Source: an uncultured Acetatifactor sp.
Lineage (GTDB): Bacteria > Bacillota > Clostridia > Lachnospirales > Lachnospiraceae
Reading direction: 5' to 3'
Assembly: GCA_949840935.1 (NCBI GenBank)
Contig: CATKXX010000023.1
Location: 1-46,843, forward strand
Length of the DNA: 46,843 nt
Numbering within the stretch: position 1 is the stretch's first letter; the number at the start of each line of letters is the position of its first letter. This document shows, one piece after another, positions 1 to 8,204 of this stretch. The translations under genes were made by a program, and so were the position numbers. The notes under the pieces were generated by a model. It was not told the origin of the DNA, did not search any database, and was given only the letters and a program-made list of their open reading frames with translations.

Positions 1-34
1 CCATTTCTTGTACTTTGAGGGAATGAAGAAGCGC

Positions 35-1477
35 TTAAAAATCCGTGAGCAGCTTCCGCTTTCTCTCAATCATTTCGTCTATTTTTTGTATATATAGAGC
101 CACATCCTTCACATTCTCGCTTCGCTCGATCCGTCCGTCCGGGTACACCCTTTTGGAAATCGAACCTGCTCCGCAAGCCACGATAGACTGTTTCTCCTCC
201 ATGATCAGGACATTATACAGCCCGAACCGGCCTTCTCTCGCATACCCCACATTTTCAAAATTGCCGGACATATTTTTCTGGCGGTACAGGTAATAGGGCT
301 CCAGCCCCAGCCTTTTGGCCCCCTCCGCGGCAATCCTCATGGTCTCGTCCGTATTGCGCAACGTGGATACCCCGTTTTCCTGTATCCACTGGTTCAGCCT
401 GGATGCCCGCTTGATGGCAAGGGAATGGACGGTAAGGCTGTCCGGGGCAAGCTCCACCACCCTGTCGATGGTGTGCTGCACATCTGTCTCCGTTTCCCCG
501 GGAAGCCCCAGGATCAGATCCATATTGATATTGTCAAATCCCACCCTGCGGGCCAGCGCATACGCCTCCTCCACCTGCCTAACGGTGGCCTTCCTGCCGA
601 TCAGATCAAGCGTTTCCTGCTTCATGGTCTGGGGATTGACGGAGATCCTGGTAACTCCATTCTCATAAAGCACCCGCAGCTTCTCCTCCGTAATGCTGTC
701 GGCACGTCCCGCCTCCACCGTAAATTCCTTCAGGGAACGGAAATCAAACAGGCTTCTCAGTCTCTGAAGCAAGCGGTCTGACTGCCCCGGATCCAGTGTG
801 GTGGGAGTGCCTCCGCCGATATAGATGCTGTCCAGGGTTCTATTTCCACAGCACTTTGCCACGTATTCTATCTCTTTTGTCAGACAGTCCAGATAGGCGT
901 CCACCATTTCCCGATAACCTCCGATGGGGTAGGAGGTAAAGGAACAATAGAGGCAGGTCGTGGGGCAGAAAGGAATCCCTATGTACAGGCTGTAACCGTC
1001 CCGGCTATGGACATCCGCCAAAAGCTTCCGCTCCCGCTGCGCGATATCCACCGCAAGCTCCGCCTTTTCCACACTGGTATAATGCTCCCTGCAATAATGC
1101 TCTATGATCTCCTGACGGCTGCAGCCATCCTCCAGAAGGCCGCAGGCTATCTTCACAGGACGGATGCCGATGAGGTTCCCCCAGGGCAGGCTTCGGCCGG
1201 TCTCCCTGCTCAGCACCTCATAGAGAAACCGTTTCAAGCCACCCTTGAAATCCTCTCCCGGAGGCTTCGTCCAGCGGCTTGCCCTGCCGTCCACGGTAAG
1301 CTCCACGGCCTCCGCCTCCACACAAAGACGGATCCGCACTTTATCCTCCAGCTCCCGCCTCTTATCCGCCCGGCTCTCAGGCAGCAGCACAGCCACCTGT
1401 TCCCCGGGATAAAAAGACTTCACCAGAGCCTGTATATCATATTCATAATTCTCCCTGTTGACTTCGACCGCAAACAT
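35..1477 (-). CDS. hemZ: Oxygen-independent coproporphyrinogen III oxidase-like radical SAM protein HemZ
   Basis: About 480 residues. The radical SAM cluster motif CPTTCLYC (CxxxCxxC) lies near residue 170, preceded by GIPF and followed by SFTSYPIGG, as in the HemN/HemZ family; the SAM-binding segment YIGGGTPT follows. The roughly 160-residue N-terminal extension before the cysteine motif is typical of HemZ rather than HemN. The family oxidatively decarboxylates coproporphyrinogen III to protoporphyrinogen IX, or acts on related tetrapyrroles, in the cytosol without oxygen. The start is the ATG at 1477, which has a GGGAGG site just upstream; a TTG six codons earlier is unsupported. It lies downstream of the MBL hydrolase and relA, an order I recall in other Clostridia. 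The exact substrate is inferred. Confidence 0.9.
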   Translation of the reverse strand: MFAVEVNRENYEYDIQALVKSFYPGEQVAVLLPESRADKRRELEDKVRIRLCVEAEAVELTVDGRASRWTKPPGEDFKGGLKRFLYEVLSRETGRSLPWGNLIGIRPVKIACGLLEDGCSRQEIIEHYCREHYTSVEKAELAVDIAQRERKLLADVHSRDGYSLYIGIPFCPTTCLYCSFTSYPIGGYREMVDAYLDCLTKEIEYVAKCCGNRTLDSIYIGGGTPTTLDPGQSDRLLQRLRSLFDFRSLKEFTVEAGRADSITEEKLRVLYENGVTRISVNPQTMKQETLDLIGRKATVRQVEEAYALARRVGFDNINMDLILGLPGETETDVQHTIDRVVELAPDSLTVHSLAIKRASRLNQWIQENGVSTLRNTDETMRIAAEGAKRLGLEPYYLYRQKNMSGNFENVGYAREGRFGLYNVLIMEEKQSIVACGAGSISKRVYPDGRIERSENVKDVALYIQKIDEMIERKRKLLTDF

Positions 1478-1545
1478 CCTTCCTCCCTCCCACAATAAGC
1501 TGACGCTGCAGGGCCTTGTGGCCCGTTGCCCACGGAAATGATGAC

Positions 1546-1582
1546 AAAGGCGACAGTTCGCATCTGCCGCTGTCGCCCTTTC
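1546..1582 (-). terminator. Hairpin between the MBL gene and hemZ
   Basis: GGCGACAG at 1549-1556 pairs exactly with CTGTCGCC at 1570-1577, flanked by AAA and CTTT. Read on the minus strand it ends in CTTTGTC, a short T-rich tail, so it would be a weak terminator or attenuator between the MBL hydrolase (ends 1590) and hemZ. Confidence 0.45.
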
Positions 1583-1589
1583 CTCCGCG

Positions 1590-2252
1590 TCACACGCAAA
1601 AAGGATTGTATTTCATCTCATGCCCGATGGTGGTGCTTTCCCCATGCCCCGGATACACCTTTGTCTCCTCCGGCAGCACAAAGAGCTTCTCCCGTATGGA
1701 TCTCACCAGGGTGCCCATACTGCCCGTGGGGAAATCCGTCCTACCTACGGACTCCGCAAACAGCGTATCCCCGGCAATCAGCATTCCCGCTTCCTCAAAA
1801 TAATAGCAGCAGCCTCCCGCAGTGTGTCCCGGTGTGGCAATCGCCTTGCAGGTCATCCCGGCCAGCGTAATCTCCTGCCCATCCTTCACATATACATCCG
1901 CGTAGGTGGAACAGGCCCTTCCTGCCTGCTCCGACACATTCATGCCGGGATCCTTCAACAGGACTCTCTCATCCTCATGGGCATAAACCTTCACAGGCCC
2001 TGTACCATCCGCCTCCGCAGCCGCATTGACAGCATCCCTCAAGGCATCCAGCCCCCAGATATGGTCGAAATGCCCGTGGGTCAGAAGGATTCCCGCCACG
2101 CGGAAACCGTTTTTTAACAAAGCGCCGTATATCTTCTGCCCCTGATCCGCGGGATCCACCACAATTGCCTCATGCTCCCCTTCCCGATATAAAAAATAAC
2201 AATTCGTCTGACAGACGCTCAACACCATCCTGCCAATCTTAATCCCACCCAT
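1590..2252 (-). CDS. MBL-fold metallohydrolase, glyoxalase II / YcbL-like
   Basis: 220 residues. It has the metallo-beta-lactamase metal motif HGHFDH (HxHxDH) near residue 59, then a later histidine in TPGHTAG, the metal-bridging Asp in IAGDTLF and a final histidine in YPGHGEST. This is the complete dinuclear metal set of hydroxyacylglutathione hydrolase-like enzymes. The protein is shorter than true glyoxalase II and lacks its C-terminal glutathione-binding domain, so it is probably a general thioester or phosphoester hydrolase. Start: ATG at 2252 after GAGGAAG. It sits in a relA-MBL-hemZ run on the minus strand. The substrate cannot be read from sequence. Confidence 0.85.
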   Translation of the reverse strand: MGGIKIGRMVLSVCQTNCYFLYREGEHEAIVVDPADQGQKIYGALLKNGFRVAGILLTHGHFDHIWGLDALRDAVNAAAEADGTGPVKVYAHEDERVLLKDPGMNVSEQAGRACSTYADVYVKDGQEITLAGMTCKAIATPGHTAGGCCYYFEEAGMLIAGDTLFAESVGRTDFPTGSMGTLVRSIREKLFVLPEETKVYPGHGESTTIGHEMKYNPFCV

Positions 2253-2475
2253 ATCCGCTTCCTCTCGTTTCTCATTTCCTACCGGTTTCCGCAGTTCTCA
2301 TACCGCACCGCCAGCCGAAGCCCTTTCGCGCATACCGCCTTCGGCAGCACAAACCGTTCCTCAAACTGCCACAGTGCCATCACAAAAGAGCCTCTTTCAA
2401 AAGAACCGTTTCCCTCTTGATATTCCTCCAGGCCACCGCAATACCGCAAGAACGCCTGTCCCCGGCATCATGTCC
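2253..2475 (-). other. Gap between relA and the MBL gene with a short open frame
   Basis: This 223-bp stretch has no recognised gene. On the minus strand one frame stays open from just after the relA stop to a TAG at 2279-2281. It includes an ATG at 2380 that would give 33 residues beginning MALWQFEERFVLPKA. There is no good ribosome binding site and no family I recognise. In many relatives, as I recall, a D-aminoacyl-tRNA deacylase gene (dtd) lies here; I see no such gene. Confidence 0.25.
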
Positions 2476-4779
2476 TCAGCCGGTAGTCCTCTCGATATCG
2501 ATCACACTTTCAACCCCCCGGATTTTCTCAATCACGCGGTTCAGCTCCTCCCTGCTGCCGATTTCAAAGGTCGTCTGGAGGGTGGCCGTCCCCTGCCTGC
2601 TGATCCGGGTATTCATAGACAGGATATCGATATTTCTCTCCGTCAGGGCCCTGGAGATATCCGCCAGAAGGCCGTTCCTGTTATTGGCGTAAATCTTGAT
2701 CTCCGCCACATACTTTTCGCTCCCGTTCTCGGGGGCCTGCCATTCCGCGTCAATGAGTCTGGCGCGCTCCATCTCCGGGAGGTTCATCATATTGACGCAG
2801 TCAGTCCGGTGGATGGACACTCCCCGCCCCCTGGTGATAAATCCCACAATCTCATCGCCGGGCACGGGGGAACAACACTTGGAAAACCTTACCGAGAGGT
2901 CGGCAATGCCCTTTACCACAATACCGCTCTTTGTCCTCATGGCAATGGGCCGGTTTACATTGGCATTCCCCATCTCCACGATATTCTGCAGGACTTCCTC
3001 GTTCGTCAGTACCTTCCTGTGGTTCCTCTCATACAGCTCCTGCATCTTATTCACGATCTGCCCTTCCTTCAGGGCACCGTGACCTATCGCGGCCAGAACC
3101 GCATCCCAGTCCCGGAAGCCGTATTTACGCATGACGGCCTCCATATACTCCTGCTTTAACAGGTCGGAAAGATTGATATTCCTGGACTTGCAATAAGTAG
3201 AGAGGAGCTCCTTCCCCTTTATGATATTGTCTTCCTTCAGCTCATTCTTGAACCATTGGTTGATCTTATTCTTTGCCTGTGTGCTCTTTACCACATTCAG
3301 CCAGTCGCGGCTGGGCCCCTTGGAATTCTGGGAGGTAATGATCTCAATCCTGTCGCCGTTTTTAATCTCATAATCGATCGTCACCAGCTTGCCGTTGACC
3401 CTGGCCCCCACCATTCTGTTTCCCACCGCTGAATGGATATTATAAGCGAAATCAATAGGAGTTGAGCCCGCAGGAAGATTCTTCACGTCGCCGGTGGGGG
3501 TAAAGCAGTACACGCTGTCGGAAAACAGATCCAGGTCATTTTTCAGCAGATTCATAAATTCCCTGTTATCGGACATGTCCTGCTGCCACTCCAGGATCTG
3601 ACGCAGCCAGACCAGCTTCTCCTCCTCCTGGCCTTCCACCTTCTTACCGTCAGAAGCTTCCTTATATTTCCAGTGGGCAGCAATGCCGTACTCCGCCTCC
3701 TTGTGCATCTCGAAAGTCCGTATCTGAATCTCAAAGGGCTGCCCCGTGCTGCCGATCAGGGTAGTATGCAGGGACTGGTACCGGTTGGCCTTGGGCATGG
3801 CGATATAGTCCTTAAAGCGGCCGGGGATGGGCTTATACATCTCATGGATCACTCCCAGGGCCGCATAGCAGTCCTTTACCGTGTCCACAATGATCCTCAC
3901 TGCAAACAGGTCGTAAATCTGATCCAGGGTCTTGTTCTGATTCACCATCTTCTTGTAAATACTGAAGAAATGCTTGATACGGCCGTCTATTTTTGCCTTG
4001 ATTCCAGCATTCGCGATGTGCTCGCTGACCTCGTCTACAATGCCCTGTATATATTTCTCCCGGACGCTCTTGCGAACCGCTATCTTCTCCACAAGGTCAT
4101 AATAAGCCTCCGGCTCCAGATATTTTAAAGCCAGATCGTCCAGCTCCGTCTTCAGTCTGCTGATACCCAGCCTGTGGGCAATGGGACAGTAAATTTCCAG
4201 CGTCTCCTTGGCAATACGCTGCTGGCTCTCCGGGCTCTTGTACTTCAGGGTACGCATATTGTGAAGGCGGTCCGCCAGCTTGATCATAATGACCCGGATG
4301 TCCTTCGCCATGGCAAGGAACATTTTCCGCAGGTTCTCGGCCTGCATCTCCAGCTTCTCGTCCGACTGGCTGATGGTGGAGGATAACGGGATTTTCTCCA
4401 GCTTGGTAACACCGTCCACCAGAAGGGCCACATCATCCCCGAATTCCCGCCTCAGATCCTCATCCGTCATCACCGTGTCTTCCACCACATCATGCAGCAG
4501 CCCGGCTATAATGGTTTCCTTATCCAGCTCCAGCTCCGCCAGTATGATAGCCACATTCAGAGGATGGATGATGTAAGGCTCCCCTGACTTACGGGTCTGA
4601 TTTTTATGGGCCTCCCTGGCCACATGGTACGCTTTTTCAATCATGGAAACATCATCACTGGGATGATATTTGTGGACATGGTTAATAAGCTCCTGATACA
4701 GAAGCTCCGGGTCAACAAAATCCTGAAATGCACTTATTTTGCCATCATCAATGACAATTTCGCTCTTTTCCTCTGCCAT
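2476..4779 (-). CDS. relA: Bifunctional (p)ppGpp synthetase/hydrolase RelA/SpoT
   Basis: 767 residues, full length for a long RSH protein. The order is: HD hydrolase domain (LLHDVVEDT near residue 95), synthetase domain (YDLFAVRIIVD, then PGRFKDYIAMPKANRYQSLH), TGS domain (VYCFTPTGDVKNLPAGSTP), a conserved-cysteine domain (FSKCCSPVPGDEIVG) and a C-terminal ACT domain. Synthesis uses the RxKD version of the loop (RFKD), the form found in bifunctional enzymes; monofunctional RelA has ExDD. With the intact HD motif this argues for both making and degrading the alarmone. The TGS and ACT parts sense stalled ribosomes and amino acid state. The start at 4779 follows a GAGGCGG site. apt lies directly upstream on the same strand. 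Confidence 0.96.
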   Translation of the reverse strand: MAEEKSEIVIDDGKISAFQDFVDPELLYQELINHVHKYHPSDDVSMIEKAYHVAREAHKNQTRKSGEPYIIHPLNVAIILAELELDKETIIAGLLHDVVEDTVMTDEDLRREFGDDVALLVDGVTKLEKIPLSSTISQSDEKLEMQAENLRKMFLAMAKDIRVIMIKLADRLHNMRTLKYKSPESQQRIAKETLEIYCPIAHRLGISRLKTELDDLALKYLEPEAYYDLVEKIAVRKSVREKYIQGIVDEVSEHIANAGIKAKIDGRIKHFFSIYKKMVNQNKTLDQIYDLFAVRIIVDTVKDCYAALGVIHEMYKPIPGRFKDYIAMPKANRYQSLHTTLIGSTGQPFEIQIRTFEMHKEAEYGIAAHWKYKEASDGKKVEGQEEEKLVWLRQILEWQQDMSDNREFMNLLKNDLDLFSDSVYCFTPTGDVKNLPAGSTPIDFAYNIHSAVGNRMVGARVNGKLVTIDYEIKNGDRIEIITSQNSKGPSRDWLNVVKSTQAKNKINQWFKNELKEDNIIKGKELLSTYCKSRNINLSDLLKQEYMEAVMRKYGFRDWDAVLAAIGHGALKEGQIVNKMQELYERNHRKVLTNEEVLQNIVEMGNANVNRPIAMRTKSGIVVKGIADLSVRFSKCCSPVPGDEIVGFITRGRGVSIHRTDCVNMMNLPEMERARLIDAEWQAPENGSEKYVAEIKIYANNRNGLLADISRALTERNIDILSMNTRISRQGTATLQTTFEIGSREELNRVIEKIRGVESVIDIERTTG

Positions 4780-4879
4780 AAATTATCTGCCGCCTCTTAC
4801 TGTGCAGTCACTGTCCGGCCGTGCGGTCTTCTGCCTTTATCGACATTTGTGAATGACACGGCCAAGCCATGACGATATC

Positions 4880-5404
4880 TTATTTCCCGGAATAGCAGAT
4901 TGCGGATTCCAGACGATACTTCGCAAGCTTTTCCCGTCCCTTTAAGCCCGCCAGCTCTATCAGGACTACAACGCCCACCACTTCTCCGCCAAGGCCCTCG
5001 ATCATCTTGATCATTGCCTCGGTAGTCCCTCCGGTGGCGATCAGGTCATCTACGATCAGCACCTTCTGGCCGGGCTTAATGCTGTCCTTGTGCATCTCAA
5101 TGGTGGCGCTGCCGTATTCCAGGTCATAGGAGACGGAAACGGTCTCCCTGGGGAGCTTGCCGGCCTTACGGATCAGCACAAAGGGCTTCTTCTTATTATA
5201 GGCAATGGGAGTTCCAAATATAAATCCCCTGGATTCAGGGCCTGCCACTACATCAAAATCCAGATCCTTTATCTTCTCCTGCATGGTATCAACAGCAAGC
5301 TGCAGGCCCTCCGCATCCTGCAGAACGCTGGTCACGTCACGGAAAATAATACCCGGCTCCGGGAAATCAGGGATGCTCACTACATATTCTTCCAGTTTCT
5401 TCAT
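4880..5404 (-). CDS. apt: Adenine phosphoribosyltransferase
   Basis: 174 residues, the normal APRT length. It converts adenine and PRPP to AMP in purine salvage. The PRPP-binding loop VLIVDDLIATGGTTEA lies near residue 116, and the N-terminal PDFPEPGIIFRDVT and GPESRGFIFG segments are characteristic of APRT. It is upstream of relA with a 100-bp gap, a pairing common in Firmicutes, where nucleotide salvage and alarmone control are neighbours. The start at 5404 follows GCGAGG about 10 bases upstream. A TATACT box lies about 45 bp upstream, with only a weak -35. Confidence 0.96.
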   Translation of the reverse strand: MKKLEEYVVSIPDFPEPGIIFRDVTSVLQDAEGLQLAVDTMQEKIKDLDFDVVAGPESRGFIFGTPIAYNKKKPFVLIRKAGKLPRETVSVSYDLEYGSATIEMHKDSIKPGQKVLIVDDLIATGGTTEAMIKMIEGLGGEVVGVVVLIELAGLKGREKLAKYRLESAICYSGK

Positions 5405-5450
5405 ATCGGTTTACCTCGCTTTTGTAATGGTTTATCTAATAAGTATAACA

Positions 5451-5867
5451 TTATTTTTTACTGTGTGCCACGAAATATTTTATGATGTCACTCCGTGTAA
5501 CGATACCAATAAATACGTTTCTGTCGTCGATGACAGGGACAAAATTCTGTTTCATGGCCTGTTCGATGAGATTTTCCATTGCGGTGTTAATATGTGCCGG
5601 CTGTACCTTCCCGCCCTGCAGGATATCCCGCACCGCCATATGCTCCACGCGCTTAAGCGTCATGTCTGACAGGTTCTCATTTCTCTCGAGGATATTCCAT
5701 AGAAAATCGCCTTCGCTGCTGACCCCTACGTACCGATCCTCCGCATCGATCACCGGGACAGCCGTGTACCCGCTTCTGCGAAGCTTCTCCAGTCCCTGCC
5801 TCAATGTCATATCGTCTCTTAAGTATGTTACTTCTGCCTTGGGCTGTAAAAATAATGCGATGTTCAC
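5451..5867 (-). CDS. Tandem CBS-domain protein
   Basis: 138 residues made almost entirely of two CBS domains. The first covers about residues 5-65 (GYTAVPVIDAEDRYVGVSSEGD) and the second about 78-135 (NFVPVIDDRNVFIGIVTRSD). Such stand-alone pairs usually bind adenine nucleotides and act as sensors; no catalytic domain is attached. The start is a GTG at 5867 with AAAGGAG seven bases upstream. It lies 46 bp upstream of apt on the same strand and may share its transcript. The ligand and partner are unknown. Confidence 0.8.
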   Translation of the reverse strand: MNIALFLQPKAEVTYLRDDMTLRQGLEKLRRSGYTAVPVIDAEDRYVGVSSEGDFLWNILERNENLSDMTLKRVEHMAVRDILQGGKVQPAHINTAMENLIEQAMKQNFVPVIDDRNVFIGIVTRSDIIKYFVAHSKK

Positions 5868-5907
5868 CAGTCTGCTCCTTTGTCTCTTTACTGTTTATCC
5901 GAGGGAT

Positions 5908-6723
5908 TTACATTCCTGCCTCCCGGCTGGTTTCCTCTGTTCCGGGCTCTGCTGCCCCGCCGTCCGGCCCGGTTCCTCCTCCGGGATTCGCAGCTCTGCC
6001 GTCCGGCCCGGTTCCTCCTCCGGGGTTCGCAGCCCTGCCGTCAGATCCTGCTGCCTCCCTCTCCGTTCCTTCCACTGTTTTCTCTGCCCCGGCGGCTCCC
6101 TTCCGGAATTTCCTGCCCTTCGTATCTTCCCCGTCATCCACGATCTCTACAAAAGTACTGTCGATAGCATTCAATTCTTCAAAATAACTGCGCAGCTTCC
6201 CCGCAAAATAAATTGTGGTCACGCAGTCGGTAAGCCCGCTGAAGATCAGCCCCACGCCCAGCAGCCTAAACAACAGCGCAGCCACCGCCATGGGATGGAA
6301 GATCAGCACCAGACCGAAAGTAATGTTAATGACTGCCAGCACCAGCATGAGGATCCAGTTGCCATACTCCAGCCTTTTCAGATCGATCACGTCCTGCAGC
6401 TTGCTCAGCCCGCTTACCAGCACCAGCGCCCCAAGGAGCAGCGGCACCAGGGAGATGATAATATCCACCTTATACAGCACCACGATCCCCAGCGCAATCC
6501 CCAGCAGCCCGTGCAGGAAATCATTATGGTAATAATTCTGATGGGCATCCCGGAGCAGATAGCTTATCATGGACACCGCCCCTGCGATGATCAGCACCAC
6601 GCCGATCAAAAAGCCCAGCAGCCTCTCCATGGTCTCCGGTATTACCAGCGCCACAATGCCCAGAAGGATATAAAGCACTCCCATGAGCAGGGCATCCCAT
6701 TTTAATTGTTTCAGCAGCTTCAT
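5908..6723 (-). CDS. DUF308 (HdeD-like) multispanning membrane protein with a repetitive tail
   Basis: 271 residues. Residues 1-185 contain six hydrophobic helices arranged as in the DUF308/HdeD family, for example GVLYILLGIVALVIP and IGVVLIIAGAVSMISYLL. The last 90 residues are charged and then low-complexity, with two copies of a 13-residue unit (GRAANPGGGTGPD) encoded by 39-bp tandem DNA repeats at 5960-6037, and a third partial copy. HdeD-type proteins are linked to acid tolerance in enterobacteria; that role is not established here. The start at 6723 follows GGAGGAATGAGTC. It is 40 bp upstream of the CBS gene on the same strand. Confidence 0.75.
   Translation of the reverse strand: MKLLKQLKWDALLMGVLYILLGIVALVIPETMERLLGFLIGVVLIIAGAVSMISYLLRDAHQNYYHNDFLHGLLGIALGIVVLYKVDIIISLVPLLLGALVLVSGLSKLQDVIDLKRLEYGNWILMLVLAVINITFGLVLIFHPMAVAALLFRLLGVGLIFSGLTDCVTTIYFAGKLRSYFEELNAIDSTFVEIVDDGEDTKGRKFRKGAAGAEKTVEGTEREAAGSDGRAANPGGGTGPDGRAANPGGGTGPDGGAAEPGTEETSREAGM
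5960..6037. repeat. 39-bp tandem repeat, two full copies, in the DUF308 gene
   Basis: Two 39-bp units at 5960-5998 and 5999-6037 differ at only a few positions, and a third unit decays after a few bases. They encode the 13-residue Gly/Pro-rich units in the tail of the DUF308 protein, keeping frame. This kind of repeat changes copy number easily. Confidence 0.8.
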
Positions 6724-6870
6724 GACTCATTCCTCCGATTACCGTATTTCATTTCGCGCTGCGCAGCGCCGTTCTTCCCGGCTCCGCACCAGTACAAATG
6801 ACTTGCCTGAAACCGGAACTTCATTCTGCATGATTGATCCGGTTATTTGTCAAATGTATACCAGTATCTG

Positions 6871-6902
6871 AAAAGGACCCTTTTTCTGATAAAAAGAGTC
6901 CC
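6871..6902 (-). terminator. Rho-independent terminator of the SEC-C gene
   Basis: Read on the minus strand: GGACTCTTTTT, a short loop, then AAAAAGGGTCC followed by TTTTC. The 11-bp stem has one mismatch. It lies 17 bp past the stop of the SEC-C gene. Confidence 0.7.
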
Positions 6903-6918
6903 TACCGTTCACACTAAC

Positions 6919-7422
6919 CTATTTTTTGCCGCAGCATTTCTTATACTTCTTGCCGCTTCCGCACGGACAGGGGTCATTCGGATATGTCTTGGCTCCCTTT
7001 ACGATCGTAGTAGAAGATTTCTGCTCCCTGTACAGAGCCTTTCTGGTCTCCTCGTCAAAGATGTCCTTCCACTCCTCCAGGTTATACAGCCAGTCAGCCT
7101 CGGCTGCCACCATGCCCTTATACAGCAGGGCCTTGTCAAACCCAAGATTCACCTGGGTATTCTCATCCATCTCCTCAATGGGGTTTTTCTCCTTCAGGCA
7201 GTCGTTGATGCCGTCCAGGAAACCGGTCATTGTCATAACTGTAACGCCATACTTTTCGGCAAGCTCCTTTACAGTTCCTGTCACTACCTCGTCCGGGTTC
7301 TTCAGCAGCTGGACGTAAATATCCTTCTCCTGCTGGAAATATGCCGCCCAAAGCTTCTGCAGCTTTTCCTGCGGTTCATTCTCATTGTATGCAACTGATC
7401 TCCACTCTTCCAATAATGCCAT
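6919..7422 (-). CDS. SEC-C motif protein
   Basis: 167 residues ending in a zinc-binding SEC-C motif, PCPCGSGKKYKKCCGKK, the same metal-binding tail as on SecA. The first 140 residues are mostly helical (ALLEEWRSVAYNENEPQEKL onward) and match a hypothetical family I recall from Lachnospiraceae; it is not SecA itself. The ATG at 7422 (MALLEEW) is chosen because the open frame upstream has no family-like sequence and covers a structured intergenic region. The role is unknown; SEC-C tails often bind ribosomes or other proteins. Confidence 0.75.
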   Translation of the reverse strand: MALLEEWRSVAYNENEPQEKLQKLWAAYFQQEKDIYVQLLKNPDEVVTGTVKELAEKYGVTVMTMTGFLDGINDCLKEKNPIEEMDENTQVNLGFDKALLYKGMVAAEADWLYNLEEWKDIFDEETRKALYREQKSSTTIVKGAKTYPNDPCPCGSGKKYKKCCGKK

Positions 7423-7638
7423 ATCTACCCTACCGTCCTTATGCTCATAATATATTACAGGCCACGCCTGTCCACAGCGTTTGCGGCCTGTGCACGGCGC
7501 CCTCCAGACCTCCTGTAATCCTTTCCAGTATATAACAGATTCTGTGAACAGGCAATCCCTTTTTTCAGGAAATACCCACGGTAAAATGACATCTGGAAAA
7601 ATTTTAAAAAAATTGATGTGATCATGTATAATACTTTT

Positions 7639-7778
7639 TTTTCCGGCCAGAATATGTAGTGTCAAGGAACCCCCTCCTTTGATACTACAAAAGATAAAAA
7701 TAATACTTATCCTCCCTGGAGGGGCTGTAAGCCACCTCCTTATCCCGGGCTTAAGATGATTCTTATGCCCGGGATTTT
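7639..7778 (+). ncRNA. Candidate small RNA with C-rich hairpins
   Basis: A perfect TATAAT at 7627-7632 (weak -35 TTTAAA at 7603) is followed by three hairpins. The first, 7655-7689, pairs TGTAGTGTCAA with TTGATACTACA around a loop with ACCCCCTCC. The second, 7718-7739, pairs GGAGG and GGCT with AGCC and CCTCC. The third, 7742-7775, has a 15-bp stem starting ATCCCGGGC with one mismatch, ending in TTTT like a terminator. The CCTCC segments complement Shine-Dalgarno sequences, as in base-pairing sRNAs. The opposite strand shows GGAGG loops but lacks a terminal T-run. It matches no RNA family I can name. Confidence 0.4.
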
Positions 7779-7826
7779 GCATGGCTGCAGGATATTTATT
7801 ATCTGTTTGGCCATACTATGGATTAT

Positions 7827-7855
7827 TTGACATGAAAAAAATAAAATGATATTAT
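7827..7855 (+). promoter_or_regulatory. Sigma-A promoter of the small membrane protein gene
   Basis: TTGACA at 7827-7832, a 17-bp spacer, then TATTAT at 7850-7855. Transcription would start near 7862, which excludes the in-frame ATG at 7856 and supports the ATG at 7904 as the start. Confidence 0.8.
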
Positions 7856-7903
7856 ATGAATACCCTGAGTAAATTGATTTTCAAAGCGTCAATGAGGTGC
7901 AAT

Positions 7904-8191
7904 ATGAACGACAGCCAGAATTCTGCCAGAGATACAAAAAAGAAAAAAATCACTTCCAGGCAGATTGTCGCCATGGCAGGCGTAATCCTGCTGGTGCTGC
8001 TCTATGTCATAACATTGGCAGTCTCCCTTGTGGACAGCTCTGCCTCCGGCAGCCTGATGTGGATGTGCCTCTTTGCAACGGTGGCCATTCCCATCCTGAT
8101 CTGGGTCTACATATGGATGTACGGGAAGCTGACCGGCAGGAAGACAATGAGCGACCCGCCCTCCGGCGCGGAAAAGGGAAATGAGGAGTGA
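7904..8191 (+). CDS. Small two-helix membrane protein, unknown function
   Basis: 95 residues beginning MNDSQNSARDTKKKK, a short charged cytoplasmic head. Two hydrophobic helices follow (VAMAGVILLVLLYVITLAV and MWMCLFATVAIPILIWVYIW), then a polar tail. The start is set by GAGGTG upstream and by a promoter whose -10 box overlaps the earlier in-frame ATG. It resembles hypothetical membrane proteins of Lachnospiraceae but has no domain I can name. It stands alone on the plus strand, converging on the HAD gene 13 bp away. Confidence 0.7.
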   Translation: MNDSQNSARDTKKKKITSRQIVAMAGVILLVLLYVITLAVSLVDSSASGSLMWMCLFATVAIPILIWVYIWMYGKLTGRKTMSDPPSGAEKGNEE

Positions 8192-8204
8192 CGGGGAATG
8201 ACCT

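Larger units (their letters stand above)
7423..7903. other. 480-bp intergenic region with a structured RNA candidate and a promoter
   Basis: No protein gene is supported here. The left part (7423-7600) shows nothing clear except a short GC-rich imperfect repeat near 7461-7500. The middle (7627-7778) holds three strong hairpins and a TATAAT box. The right part holds the promoter of the gene at 7904. Confidence 0.6.

Noticed and set aside
7423..7782. N-terminal extension of the SEC-C gene to 287 residues
   Set aside because: The extension crosses the structured intergenic region and looks unlike protein; the shorter start fits the family.
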